Positions 8,281 to 16,917 are shown, counted from the first letter of the stretch. The stretch: 25,463 nt of DNA from Prolixibacteraceae bacterium (GCA_017998095.1 JAGODU010000049.1:1-25463); one strand, 5' to 3'. A program made the numbers and translations. The notes: generated by a model not told the origin, from the letters alone.

Positions 8281-9299
8281 GATTAGGAATACATCATAAA
8301 GCTGGTTCTTTTAGTGATCGCTGGATTTCTTACTGCGATGAGAAAGGTATACCCTGGAAAATGGTAGATTGTTACGACAATTCAATATTGGAACAACTAG
8401 CTGATTGCAATGCACTTATGTGGCATATTAATCAAAATAACCCAAAGGAGTTATTGTTTGCGAAACAATTAATATATTCACTTGGATTTTATGGGAAAAA
8501 GGTATTTCCGGATTTTAACACCGTCTGGCACTTCGATGATAAAGTAGGGCAAAAGTATCTTCTTGAAGCTATTAAGGCTCCAATACCTGATACTGAAGTA
8601 TTTTATGACAAATTTCAGGCAACTACCTGGGCAAAAAGCACAAAATATCCAATAGTATTTAAATTAAGGAGCGGAGCTGGCTCACAAAATGTCAGGTTAG
8701 TTAATAATTTCAGGGAGGCACGAAGGATAATCAGAAGAGCCTTTAGCCGTGGTTTCAATAATTATTATGCACTTGGCCATTTAAAGGAGTCATGGCGTAC
8801 ATATTTTATGAAAAGAACTAATTTGCAGGATCTTTTGGAGGCCCATGTGAGAGTTGTGTATCCCCCTCCTTATGCTCGAGTCGGAGGTAGGGAAAGGGGC
8901 TATGTATATTTTCAGAAATTTGTGCCAGGGAATAAATTCGACATTAGGACAATAGTTATTGGAGATAAAGCATTTGCCATTAAACGAATTGTCCGCAAGA
9001 ATGACTTCAGAGCCTCTGGCAGCGGGGTAATTCTATATGATCGGGAACATTTCGATGATCAGACTATTCAATTATCTTTTAATCTTGCCGAAGAATTGCA
9101 TTCACAATGTACCGCATTTGATTTTATCTACGATAATGATAAAATATATGTGGTTGAAATAAGTTTTGGATTTAGTAAAGAAGGTTATGATCCGTGCCCG
9201 GGTTACTGGGACAAGGGGCTTAATTGGCATACCGGACAATTTAATCCATATGGTTGGATGGTAGATAACCTAATTAAGAGTATTTCAAAAGGTATATAA
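8277..9299 (+). CDS. ATP-grasp superfamily ligase, substrate unknown
   Basis: This 340-residue soluble protein has an ATP-grasp layout: an N-terminal preATP-grasp region (1-90), the ATP-binding strand YPIVFKLRSGAGSQNV (about 124-139, with Lys129), a second binding strand YVYFQKFVPGNKFDIRTIVI (209-228), and the metal-binding strand with Asp282 and Glu294 in FDFIYDNDKIYVVEIS. ATP-grasp enzymes join a carboxylate to an amine or thiol through an acyl phosphate. The usual E-x-N at the metal site reads E-I-S (Ser296), which is unusual. The start overlaps the end of asnB by 4 bp, so the two products probably act together, perhaps adding ammonia or an amino acid to a sugar carboxylate. The substrate is unknown. 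Confidence 0.75.
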   Translation: MRLGIHHKAGSFSDRWISYCDEKGIPWKMVDCYDNSILEQLADCNALMWHINQNNPKELLFAKQLIYSLGFYGKKVFPDFNTVWHFDDKVGQKYLLEAIKAPIPDTEVFYDKFQATTWAKSTKYPIVFKLRSGAGSQNVRLVNNFREARRIIRRAFSRGFNNYYALGHLKESWRTYFMKRTNLQDLLEAHVRVVYPPPYARVGGRERGYVYFQKFVPGNKFDIRTIVIGDKAFAIKRIVRKNDFRASGSGVILYDREHFDDQTIQLSFNLAEELHSQCTAFDFIYDNDKIYVVEISFGFSKEGYDPCPGYWDKGLNWHTGQFNPYGWMVDNLIKSISKGI

Positions 9300-9317
9300 C
9301 TTTAGAATCATTAAGAT

Positions 9318-10403
9318 TTGGATGACCAGAAAATTCTTTGTCTTACAATACCCTCTCTACAACCGGGAGGCATGGAAAGGGCCATGTCCGAATTAGCATT
9401 GAATTTTTGTAAAGAGAAAAATCTTGTTGTGCACCTGATACTTTACGGCAGGGACCCTGAAATATTTTATTCCGTACCTCAAAATCTAATCATACATAGA
9501 CCCCGAAAAGCTTTTAATAACCGGTTTAGGCTTATCTATACCTTAGGACGAATGTTGTTCTTGCGACGAAGCGTTAAATTAATAGGTCCCGATGCAGTAC
9601 TAAGTTTTGGGGAGTATTGGAATAGCTTTGTTCTACTTGCTCTCCTAGTAACTAAGTATCCAATATTTATTTCGGATAGGTGTAGCCCTACAAAGACATT
9701 TGGTACCTTTCATCAGGTGCTCAGGAAATGGCTTTATCCGAAATCCCAGGGAGTAATAGCACAGACAGAAATTGCAAAACAGATGTATATTAGTGGGTTA
9801 AGATATAATAAAATTGGAGTTATAGGTAATCCAATTAGACAGTCCAAAACTTTTGGTAATACAAATAGAGAAAATATTGTTCTTACAGTAGGGAGGTTAA
9901 TTGAATCAAAGCACCACGATAAGCTTATTGAATTATTTTCTGAAATTCCTGTGAATAATTGGAAGCTAGTTATTGTAGGGGATGATGCAATTAAGCAGAA
10001 GAACATGGATAGGCTTCGGGAACTGATTGAAAGGCTAAACATGGGAGGTAAAATCATTCTAACAGGAAATATTCAAGACGTGGAATTCTATTATCAGAAA
10101 AGTAAAATATTTGTCTTTACATCTTCATCCGAAGGATTTCCAAATGTTATAGGAGAAGCTCTTTCAGCTGGACTACCTGTAATATCGTTTGATTGTGTAG
10201 CAGGGCCGTCTGAACTTATACAAAATGGAGAGAATGGATATTTAATTCCGTTATTCGATTATAAGTCATTCAAAATTGCACTCCATAACTTAATGATTGA
10301 CTCAAAACTTAGAGAGAAGATGTCTTTAAAGGCGCCGCCTAGTATAGCTCGTTTCTCATCTGAGACTATTTCAAAAACTTATTTAGAATTTATTTTCTCA
10401 TGA
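9318..10403 (+). CDS. Glycosyltransferase family 4
   Basis: This 361-residue GT-B enzyme has the glycine-rich N-terminal loop PSLQPGGMERAMSELAL and the C-terminal donor site with EX7E at Glu272 and Glu280, within SSSEGFPNVIGEALSAGLPV. It resembles retaining GT4 enzymes that add N-acetylated or amino sugars in LPS and glycan pathways (WbpH/PglJ-type), though that specificity is only a guess. The start is a TTG: the first in-frame ATG lies beyond the first beta strand and would remove part of the fold. The 3' end overlaps the next gene by 4 bp (ATGA). Confidence 0.88.
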   Translation: MDDQKILCLTIPSLQPGGMERAMSELALNFCKEKNLVVHLILYGRDPEIFYSVPQNLIIHRPRKAFNNRFRLIYTLGRMLFLRRSVKLIGPDAVLSFGEYWNSFVLLALLVTKYPIFISDRCSPTKTFGTFHQVLRKWLYPKSQGVIAQTEIAKQMYISGLRYNKIGVIGNPIRQSKTFGNTNRENIVLTVGRLIESKHHDKLIELFSEIPVNNWKLVIVGDDAIKQKNMDRLRELIERLNMGGKIILTGNIQDVEFYYQKSKIFVFTSSSEGFPNVIGEALSAGLPVISFDCVAGPSELIQNGENGYLIPLFDYKSFKIALHNLMIDSKLREKMSLKAPPSIARFSSETISKTYLEFIFS

Positions 10404-11512
10404 AGTTGTTAGTGAATTGTTCAAACCTTAACAGCACAGGCCCTCTGCAGGTTGCGTTGTCCTTTATCAACGAATGTCGTAAATTTAAACATGACTATTA
10501 TGTGGTTTGTGGATCTGGTCTGGGCGAACTAATCGATAAGGAAAAATTCCCGGCAAACTTCCGTTTTTACTTTATGGAAGGCAGAATTATTTCTAGCTTC
10601 AGGAATTATTTAAGAACAAAAAGAATTCTAAAATTTATTGAATCTCAAATTGTGCCGGATGCCGTTTTTACGGTTTTCGGACCATCTTATTGGAAGCCAT
10701 CAGCAAGGCATATCCAGGGTTTTGCGACACCTCAAGTGTTATATCCAGAGAGCCCCTTCTTCAGTCTTATTTCAATCAGACAGGTGCTTTGGTGGAAGTT
10801 GCATAGACTAGCAAATCTGATTTTGCTTAGGAGAGAAAGCAAGGAGATTATTCTGGAGACATTCGAAATGGAACGGCGTCTTAAAGCAGTAATGCCTCAA
10901 TGTAGGACTTATGTGGTCCCAAATACTTACTCTGAGTTCTACAAAACAATTGACCTTCCCAATAATAGGCAGATTGCCGAAGATGGGTACTTTAAGTTAC
11001 TTACATTGTGTTCCTATAAACGGCATAAAAATCTTGAAATAATACCTCTGGTAATAGATGTACTTCAAAAGTATGCCCCCCCCAAGATTAAGTTTTATCT
11101 TACTCTTCCCGAGAATAAGTATTTGGAATTGATCGGGCCAGAATATAGACAACATGTAATTAATTTGGGACCTTTACATCCAAAAGAGTGCCCTGAGGTT
11201 TACACAAAAGTTGATGCAATGTTTTTACCCACACTCCTTGAGTCTTTTTCTGCCTCATATGCCGAAGCCATGATAATGGGAAAACCAATATTGACAAGCC
11301 ACTATGACTTTGCTCACACAGTATGCGGTGATGCGGCAATTTACTTTGATCCTCTAAACCCTTCTTCTGTTGCCAAAGCAATACTTATGCTGATCGATGA
11401 TCCCTCTTACTATAATGTTTTGGTTTATAAAGGAAAGGAACGATTGGAGTACTTCGGAGATGCATCTACCCGTGCGCGACGTTACCTGGACATTGCTTTG
11501 AAAAATGTATAA
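10400..11512 (+). CDS. Glycosyltransferase family 4
   Basis: This 370-residue GT-B protein begins MKLLVNCSNLNSTGPLQVAL, a variant of the glycine-rich acceptor loop. The EX7E pair is Glu281 and Glu289 in LESFSASYAEAMIMGKPIL, followed by the region that closes over the donor. The first half is more diverged than in the preceding gene. It starts inside the stop of the previous gene and ends with an 8-bp overlap with the next, so three glycosyltransferases are translationally linked. A run of eight C at 11076-11083 encodes part of YAPPKI and stands out in such AT-rich sequence. Sugar specificity is unknown. Confidence 0.82.
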   Translation: MKLLVNCSNLNSTGPLQVALSFINECRKFKHDYYVVCGSGLGELIDKEKFPANFRFYFMEGRIISSFRNYLRTKRILKFIESQIVPDAVFTVFGPSYWKPSARHIQGFATPQVLYPESPFFSLISIRQVLWWKLHRLANLILLRRESKEIILETFEMERRLKAVMPQCRTYVVPNTYSEFYKTIDLPNNRQIAEDGYFKLLTLCSYKRHKNLEIIPLVIDVLQKYAPPKIKFYLTLPENKYLELIGPEYRQHVINLGPLHPKECPEVYTKVDAMFLPTLLESFSASYAEAMIMGKPILTSHYDFAHTVCGDAAIYFDPLNPSSVAKAILMLIDDPSYYNVLVYKGKERLEYFGDASTRARRYLDIALKNV

Positions 11513-12716
11513 GCTTCTCTTGGTATCTGTTTTCGGGAATGTTGAGGCTGATACAAATGAAAGAGTAAATAGCCTTTATGATCTGTTATTATTCAAAGTT
11601 AAGATTGTAACTACAGATTTCTCACATCGTGATAAAAGGTATAAAACAAGAACAGGTTACAGAGATACAGACTATATTCATGTAACTTCATACAAAGGTA
11701 ATCTATCGATATCAAGATTAATCAGTCATTGTTCTTTTGCTGTAAAGTTGTTTTTCTACATATTTGTTAAAGGGAAAAATTATGACATTATTTACTGCAT
11801 TTCACCGACTCCTTCATCAGCATTTGTATGTGCACTATACAAAATCTTGAACAGGCGAAAAGTTTTGGTCATAGATATAATTGATATTTGGCCTGAAAGC
11901 TTAATACCCGTTGCCTCATACCTTAAATTTCTTTCTCCTTTTTTTTATTTATGGAAGAGCCTTTCAATAGTTGCTTATAAAGCTGCGGATGCTATTATTG
12001 GTGCCACCCAATATTATCAAAGTTCTGCCTCAAGATATAATAAAAGTGCGTTCACTAAATTTTACCCCTTGGGTATTGAATATGACAGAGATCTATCAAG
12101 TTTTGAAGAACCACATCTTAAAATCTCAAAAGCTACTGATGAAATTTGGATAGCATATGCTGGTAATCTTGGAGCTGCATATGATTTTGATGCCATGATA
12201 AATGCGGTTAAGTTTACGGTAGAAAATTCATTTGACAAAAAAATACGCTTAATTTTCATAGGAGGAGGAGAAAGAGAGGTGGAGATAAAAGAAAAGTTAT
12301 CCTTATCAGGAATTAGTTATTTAATAACTGGGAACATTAAATATGGCGAATATCTGTCATATCTTAAGTATTGTGATATAGGTCTGAACATTTTTATTGC
12401 AAACACTAAAGTAATTCAAAGCTACAAATTTAATGACTATGTCCTTTGTGGTCTGTTTATTATAAATAATCTGAGGGGTGAGACTTCTGATATAATTCAA
12501 GAGTATAATATTGGCTGCAATGTCTTTTCTTTGGACATAAGACTGAAAGAAGCATTGCTGGAGGTGGTTAGTAATTGGGACTCTCTAAAGTCTCGCATTA
12601 AATCAGATTGCCAGAAAGTTATCAATGAGAGGCTTTCCAAGAAATTAATTTATGAGAATCTGAGTTTAGATTTGATAAAAGTGGCAGAAATGAAACTTAG
12701 GACGTCCGATAGCTAG
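11505..12716 (+). CDS. Glycosyltransferase family 4 (WcaI/WbuB-like)
   Basis: This 403-residue glycosyltransferase has the segment DIIYCISPTPSSAFVCALYK followed by VLVIDIIDIWPESLIPV, a signature of GT4 enzymes related to WcaI/WbuB. The C-terminal half holds IAYAGNLGAAYDF and LIFIGGGERE, the donor-binding strands. In place of EX7E it has IQSYKFNDYVLCGLFII, the K-x-x-DY version also seen in the first gene of the operon. A membrane-associated stretch around residues 60-90 and the aromatic segment LSPFFYLWKSLSIV may dock it to the inner membrane. It overlaps the preceding gene by 8 bp and is followed 24 bp later by the initiating transferase. Specificity is unknown. Confidence 0.85.
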   Translation: MYKLLLVSVFGNVEADTNERVNSLYDLLLFKVKIVTTDFSHRDKRYKTRTGYRDTDYIHVTSYKGNLSISRLISHCSFAVKLFFYIFVKGKNYDIIYCISPTPSSAFVCALYKILNRRKVLVIDIIDIWPESLIPVASYLKFLSPFFYLWKSLSIVAYKAADAIIGATQYYQSSASRYNKSAFTKFYPLGIEYDRDLSSFEEPHLKISKATDEIWIAYAGNLGAAYDFDAMINAVKFTVENSFDKKIRLIFIGGGEREVEIKEKLSLSGISYLITGNIKYGEYLSYLKYCDIGLNIFIANTKVIQSYKFNDYVLCGLFIINNLRGETSDIIQEYNIGCNVFSLDIRLKEALLEVVSNWDSLKSRIKSDCQKVINERLSKKLIYENLSLDLIKVAEMKLRTSDS

Positions 12717-12740
12717 GTCTTTAAAGAATATAACCATTCC

Positions 12741-13409
12741 ATGGAAATTGAAGAATCAATAATTGATTATCACCATCGTATAAGCAATAAGTCCAGCATT
12801 TATACCAAAATCTTCAAACCTTTTTGTGATAGAATCCTGGCCATTGTATTCCTTATAGTTCTTTCACCTTTGTTCCTTGCTGTATCAATTTTCATAAAAT
12901 TTGATTCTAAAGGTCCGGTTTTTTTTGTTCAGGAGAGATTAGGGTATATGGGTAGAGTTTTTAAAATTATCAAGTTTCGCTCAATGATTACTAATGCCAA
13001 GCGGACTCCTGGTCAGGACCTTTATGAAACTGACCCTGTCATAACAAAGGCAGGTCGTATTTTACGGCGCACAAGTATAGATGAAATCCCACAATTGATA
13101 AATATCCTTAAAGGAGATATGAGTTTTATTGGTCCTAGGCCTCCGGTAACTTATTATCCAAGAAAAATAAATGAATACAGTTCATTTGAGTTACAGCGTT
13201 TTTATGTGAAGCCCGGTATTAGTGGACTCGCACAAGTTAGATGTCGAGAAATTCATGATTGGGATATCAATATCCCAATTGATGTAGAATACGTAAAGAA
13301 CTACTCCCTTTCATATGATCTGAAACTCTTTATATTATCCCTGTTTATGTTTTTCAAGAGAGACAATATCTACAGCAGGGACCAGAAACAGCAAAATGCA
13401 CCTTCCTAA
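12741..13409 (+). CDS. Initiating sugar-phosphate transferase (bacterial sugar transferase, PglC/WcaJ-C type)
   Basis: This 222-residue monotopic membrane protein is the likely first enzyme of repeat-unit assembly, transferring a sugar phosphate from a nucleotide sugar to undecaprenyl phosphate. Residues 29-53 form the re-entrant hydrophobic helix with Ser42-Pro43. Family features follow: GPVFFVQERLG, KIIKFRSM, the catalytic Asp-Glu dyad (Asp114-Glu115) in SIDEIPQLINILKGDMS, GPRPP and VKPGISGLAQV. The size matches the small PglC-type enzymes rather than the longer WbaP/WcaJ forms with extra membrane helices. PglC-type enzymes often use diacetamido-trideoxy or N-acetylamino sugars, which fits the amino-sugar enzymes downstream, but the substrate is not shown by sequence. 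A T8 run lies at 12919-12926. Confidence 0.92.
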   Translation: MEIEESIIDYHHRISNKSSIYTKIFKPFCDRILAIVFLIVLSPLFLAVSIFIKFDSKGPVFFVQERLGYMGRVFKIIKFRSMITNAKRTPGQDLYETDPVITKAGRILRRTSIDEIPQLINILKGDMSFIGPRPPVTYYPRKINEYSSFELQRFYVKPGISGLAQVRCREIHDWDINIPIDVEYVKNYSLSYDLKLFILSLFMFFKRDNIYSRDQKQQNAPS

Positions 13410-13417
13410 ACACATAT

Positions 13418-14113
13418 ATGGACAAAGTTGTTGCCATTCACCAGCCTAACTATTTACCATGGATGGGATATTTTCATAAGATATCCCGGTCAGAAGTATT
13501 TGTCTTTCTGGACGATGCGCAGTTTTCAAATGAGGGTATGCATAACTATACCTATATTAAAACTCCAAATGGAGCTTTTCGACTTAAATTGCCGGTTAAC
13601 CAGAGGTTTGGCGATAGAATCAATCAGGTTAGCTCGAAGGATGAATTGCATTGGAAGGGGAAGCATATGGAAATTATTGAGTCTAACTATAGATCAGCTA
13701 AATTTTTCGATGAAGTTTTTTCAGATTATATATCAATTCTGGAGCAGGAATATTCTAATATAGCTGAAATGAATATAGCTTTCATAAAATTTTTTTGTAA
13801 GAAGCTGGGATTGGTATCTAGGTTTGTTCTTTCGTCCGAATTGAATATCAATCTTTTAAAAACTGAAAGGATAATAGCTATATGTACTTTGCTTGGCGCT
13901 ACCAGGTATTTTTCAGGGAATGGAGCCAGGGCTTACCAGAATGAAGAAGATTTTATTAAGGCTGGCATCTCTCTGCAATATTCGAATTATGTACCCGTGG
14001 TCTATCCACAGGTTGGAGATGGTTTTCAGTTAAATGTTTCAGCGCTAGATTTTTTTATGAATTGCGGTTATGACTGGAACTTGATTATAAGGTCTCAACA
14101 TAAAACAACATAA
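13418..14113 (+). CDS. WbqC-like family protein
   Basis: This 231-residue protein carries the WbqC family hallmark HQPNYLPWMGYFHKI (residues 8-22), then VFLDDAQFSNEG and LKLPVNQRFGD. The family is common in O-antigen and capsule loci but has no established reaction; the conserved His and Asp residues suggest an enzyme. The TAA stop overlaps the ATG of the DegT-like gene (TAATG), so the two products are probably made together and may act on the same amino sugar. No signal peptide is present. A 111-codon open frame in another phase of the same strand is a shadow and not a gene. Confidence 0.88.
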   Translation: MDKVVAIHQPNYLPWMGYFHKISRSEVFVFLDDAQFSNEGMHNYTYIKTPNGAFRLKLPVNQRFGDRINQVSSKDELHWKGKHMEIIESNYRSAKFFDEVFSDYISILEQEYSNIAEMNIAFIKFFCKKLGLVSRFVLSSELNINLLKTERIIAICTLLGATRYFSGNGARAYQNEEDFIKAGISLQYSNYVPVVYPQVGDGFQLNVSALDFFMNCGYDWNLIIRSQHKTT

Positions 14114-15093
14114 TGGAAATAGGCAGCTTTCTTCCACTTGATTTAAAAATATCAGGAGAACATTATTTTGACATCGACAATAATGTGGGTAGATTCAACT
14201 CTGCCCGTGCTGGAATATTTTATGCTTGCGGCCTTTATGGTTGTGAGATTATTTGGGTCCCCTACTATCTATGTCAATCAGTAAGCCAATTCCTATTGAA
14301 TCACAATATTAAAGTTAAATATTATAATATAGATTATAATTTTGAACCGGTCAACATTAAACAATCTGCAAATGAAGCTGTATTGTTAGTTAATTACTAT
14401 GGTATAATATCTAACCAAAGACTTCAATCTATAGCAAAGAATTACTTCAATATTGTTATTGACAATGCAGCGTCGTTCTTTACAGAGCCTCTTGCTGATT
14501 ATTATCAAGTCTATTCACCGAGGAAGTTTTTTGGTGTCCCAGATGGATGTTATGTTGTTGGTAAAGATGCTGGGTTATTTATTAAAAGGTATAAACAGGA
14601 TAAATCTTCATCAACTTCGTTATTCCTCCTCCAAAGATTTGAGCATAAGACAAGCACAATTTATGAGCAAAGAATGAATAATGAGGCAAGGATAAATTCA
14701 TCAGGTATTCTTAGAATGTCCAGGCTTTCGATTACCCTGTTAAAAAGCATTGACTATAAAAAGATAAAGAGTATAAGGGCACAAAACTTTATGCTCGCTC
14801 ATAAATTATTCGGACACTTAAATTTAATAGATCCCACTAAGTACACTTCTGACCAATGTGTGCCTATGATTTACCCACTGGTTACTATTGATAGTGAATT
14901 GGATGAAAAGCTAAGAAAGAATCGAATCTATGTAGGGCGTTTATGGAAATCAGTCTTAAATGATGTGACGGGTGATAGTTTTGAAGCCTACCTATCGCAG
15001 TTTATGATTCCTATTCCAATTGATCAGAGATATGGACCGCGCGAGATAAATTATTGTTACAGAATTATATGTAGACTCATGGCCGGAGAATAG
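14113..15093 (+). CDS. DegT/DnrJ/EryC1/StrS-like aminotransferase, divergent
   Basis: This 326-residue protein looks like a short, divergent member of the sugar aminotransferase family. NSARAGIFYACGLYG corresponds to the substrate-binding start, IIWVPYYLCQSV to the 'GDEVIVP' strand, VNYYG to the central strand, and IDNAASF carries the Asp (Asp117) expected to contact the pyridoxal ring nitrogen. YSPRKFFGVPDGCYVVG holds Lys138 where the Schiff-base lysine is expected. The protein is about 40-50 residues shorter than typical members and the C-terminal half is poorly conserved. The known role would be PLP-dependent transamination of a keto nucleotide sugar. It is coupled to the WbqC-like gene by a TAATG overlap. 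It could have another role on an amino sugar. Confidence 0.65.
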   Translation: MEIGSFLPLDLKISGEHYFDIDNNVGRFNSARAGIFYACGLYGCEIIWVPYYLCQSVSQFLLNHNIKVKYYNIDYNFEPVNIKQSANEAVLLVNYYGIISNQRLQSIAKNYFNIVIDNAASFFTEPLADYYQVYSPRKFFGVPDGCYVVGKDAGLFIKRYKQDKSSSTSLFLLQRFEHKTSTIYEQRMNNEARINSSGILRMSRLSITLLKSIDYKKIKSIRAQNFMLAHKLFGHLNLIDPTKYTSDQCVPMIYPLVTIDSELDEKLRKNRIYVGRLWKSVLNDVTGDSFEAYLSQFMIPIPIDQRYGPREINYCYRIICRLMAGE

Positions 15094-15131
15094 AGTCTAA
15101 TATAAAAACGGTAATTTAATATTGGAGGTAA

Positions 15132-15188
15132 ATGAGTGATACTCTTTTTAAGGTCTTGATTGTAATGATGAGAATCAAAGATTATTAG
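15132..15188 (+). other. 18-codon open frame behind a GGAGG sequence; possible gene remnant
   Basis: A GGAGG at 15124-15128 lies 3 bases before an ATG that opens an 18-codon frame, MSDTLFKVLIVMMRIKDY, ending in TAG. Such clear Shine-Dalgarno sequences are rare in this window. The peptide vaguely resembles the first helix of an acyl carrier protein, so this could be the stub of a decayed gene, but it could equally be a small leader or chance. The rest of the 138-bp gap (15094-15231) holds nothing recognisable. Confidence 0.25.
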
Positions 15189-15231
15189 GTTAATCAGAAA
15201 AGAATTCTTTGGCTAAACTCATTTCTGACAT

Positions 15232-16083
15232 ATGAAGGTAAAAGATTTATCTAAATCTTGCCCTGTTTGTAACAATAAGACATTGACCATTTCAGGTTCA
15301 TCTCGCAATAGCAAAGACCAGAGCAATCTGCATTTGTTAATTTATTATTGTGAGAAGTGCAATTCCTATATACGCGAGATAAGTGAAGAAAGAATTCTGG
15401 CAATATTAGGAGAAGCGGAATATACAAAAATCCAGAATGAGGAACTACAGTTTTACTCCAGAATAAACTTCTTCGCATATTTGTTTTCTTTGGCATCAAA
15501 ATTCAGTAAATCACCCAATAATTGGTTGGATTATGGTTGTTCGTATGGGCATTTTATGACTTATCTCTCTAAGAAAGGTCTTTTGTGCACTGGAATAGAA
15601 ATATCTGACAAGGTGAGGAATTATGCTCTCAGCCTGGGCCTTGACGTGAAGAAACAATTGAGTGATTTAGCAGAAAGTCAATTATTTGACATAGTTAGTA
15701 TCATAGATACACTATATTATCTCAGAAATCCTCACACGTTATTAGAAGAAATACACCATAGATTGAGGGATAATGGAATTATTATTCTTAGGGTTCAGAA
15801 CCGTAACTGGCTTATGAAGGTAGACAATTTTATTTCAAACGGCAGAATTTTTAATTCTTTGGGTGATATGGTGATCAGTTATAGTGAGAAGAGTCTAAAG
15901 TTGCTTTTAAAGGCGAACGGTTTTAAAATTTTAAAGTTTAGTGTTCGAGAAAAGGGAAAACAAAGAAATACCTCAATTGCCTGCTTCTACTTTATAACAC
16001 AAGTTATTTACCATTTAACGTTTGGTTTGATAAATCTGGTTCCCGGATTTATTGTCATTGCAAGAAAAGATGGATGCCCGTGA
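15232..16083 (+). CDS. Class I SAM-dependent methyltransferase with N-terminal zinc ribbon-like motif
   Basis: This 283-residue protein begins with two CxxC pairs (Cys10/Cys13 and Cys40/Cys43), a zinc ribbon-like module common in sugar and polysaccharide methyltransferases. The class I Rossmann domain follows: motif I is WLDYGCSYGHFMTYL (98-112), the acidic end of strand 2 is GIEIS (121-125), and FDIVSIIDTLYYLRNP marks motif IV. The C-terminal 40 residues are hydrophobic and may contact the membrane. The probable role is O- or N-methylation of a sugar in the repeat unit or its precursor. It stands apart from its neighbours, with gaps of 138 bp before and 113 bp after. The acceptor is unknown. 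Confidence 0.82.
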   Translation: MKVKDLSKSCPVCNNKTLTISGSSRNSKDQSNLHLLIYYCEKCNSYIREISEERILAILGEAEYTKIQNEELQFYSRINFFAYLFSLASKFSKSPNNWLDYGCSYGHFMTYLSKKGLLCTGIEISDKVRNYALSLGLDVKKQLSDLAESQLFDIVSIIDTLYYLRNPHTLLEEIHHRLRDNGIIILRVQNRNWLMKVDNFISNGRIFNSLGDMVISYSEKSLKLLLKANGFKILKFSVREKGKQRNTSIACFYFITQVIYHLTFGLINLVPGFIVIARKDGCP

Positions 16084-16196
16084 AGGCAGGGACAAAAAAT
16101 TGTAAAGAAAATAAATATCTGGAGAATAAAAGATTAGATAATATTTTTAAATTCAATGGACATTTGAAAATCTGTTATTAATTATCAATACATTCC

Positions 16197-16868
16197 ATGC
16201 CAAAAAGAATATTAATTATTGCTCCACATCCAGATGATGAAGTTCTTGGTTGTGGAGGTATCATAAAAAAGTTTTCAAACCAGGACAAAGAAGTAATGAT
16301 CCTAATTATGTCACGTGGGAAAAGTACTTTATACTCGGAAGATAGAATTCTTAATATTCGGAATGAAGCGTTAATGGCACATAAGATATTGGGAGTTCAT
16401 GAGACAAGATTTATGGACTATCCTGCCCCCGAATTGGACCTGATATCAATATCTGAACTATCTTCCTCAATCCTTAGCGTGATAGATGAATTTAAACCTG
16501 GTACAATTTTTTTGCCGCATTCAGGAGATTTGCATCATGATCATAAAGCAGTCTTCAATGCAGGTCTGGTTGCAGCAAGACCAATTAAAAACTGCCCTGT
16601 GAAATGTATTTATTCATATGAGACTCTTTCCGAGACTGATTGGTCAGCTCCATTTTGTTCTGATACCTTCATTCCAAATTGTTTTATTAATATTACAGAA
16701 GTTTTCCCTTATAAAACTGAAGCCATGAGTTGTTATAAAAGCCAATTGCGTGATTTTCCAAATCCAAGATCCTTACAGTCCGTTGAGGCTCTTTCAAACT
16801 TAAGAGGAGGTACAGTTGGCTTCTCTAATGCAGAAGCTTTTATGGCAATTCGCATTATTAAAGATTAG
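16197..16868 (+). CDS. PIG-L/LmbE family deacetylase
   Basis: This 223-residue zinc-dependent deacetylase of the PIG-L/LmbE family has the metal and base motif APHPDDEVLGCGG (His11, Asp13, Asp14) and the second metal motif LPHSGDLHHDHKAVFNA (Asp111, His113, His116). The family removes an N-acyl group, usually acetyl, from amino sugars such as GlcNAc derivatives. The length fits. It precedes genes for an acyl carrier protein, a condensing enzyme, a reductase and a hexapeptide acyltransferase, so it may free the amine that later receives a longer acyl group. It has no signal peptide and is expected to act in the cytoplasm. A 90-bp gap follows. Confidence 0.88.
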   Translation: MPKRILIIAPHPDDEVLGCGGIIKKFSNQDKEVMILIMSRGKSTLYSEDRILNIRNEALMAHKILGVHETRFMDYPAPELDLISISELSSSILSVIDEFKPGTIFLPHSGDLHHDHKAVFNAGLVAARPIKNCPVKCIYSYETLSETDWSAPFCSDTFIPNCFINITEVFPYKTEAMSCYKSQLRDFPNPRSLQSVEALSNLRGGTVGFSNAEAFMAIRIIKD

Positions 16869-16879
16869 AATGAAAGCCA

Positions 16880-16917
16880 GGCTCTAAGTTAAAATTCACA
16901 AATAAGCTTAGCCTTTT
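16880..16917 (+). terminator. Possible weak hairpin and T-run after the PIG-L gene
   Basis: GGC (16880-16882) and TAAG (16885-16888) can pair with CTTA (16907-16910) and GCC (16911-16913), leaving a 2-nt bulge, and TTTT follows at 16914-16917. The stem is short and bulged and the loop is 18 nt, so at most it would be an attenuator between the PIG-L gene and the acyl carrier protein gene. Confidence 0.25.

Noticed and set aside
13428..13763. 111-codon plus-strand open frame overlapping the WbqC-like gene
   Set aside because: It lies fully within a well-supported gene in another phase and has no recognisable domain.
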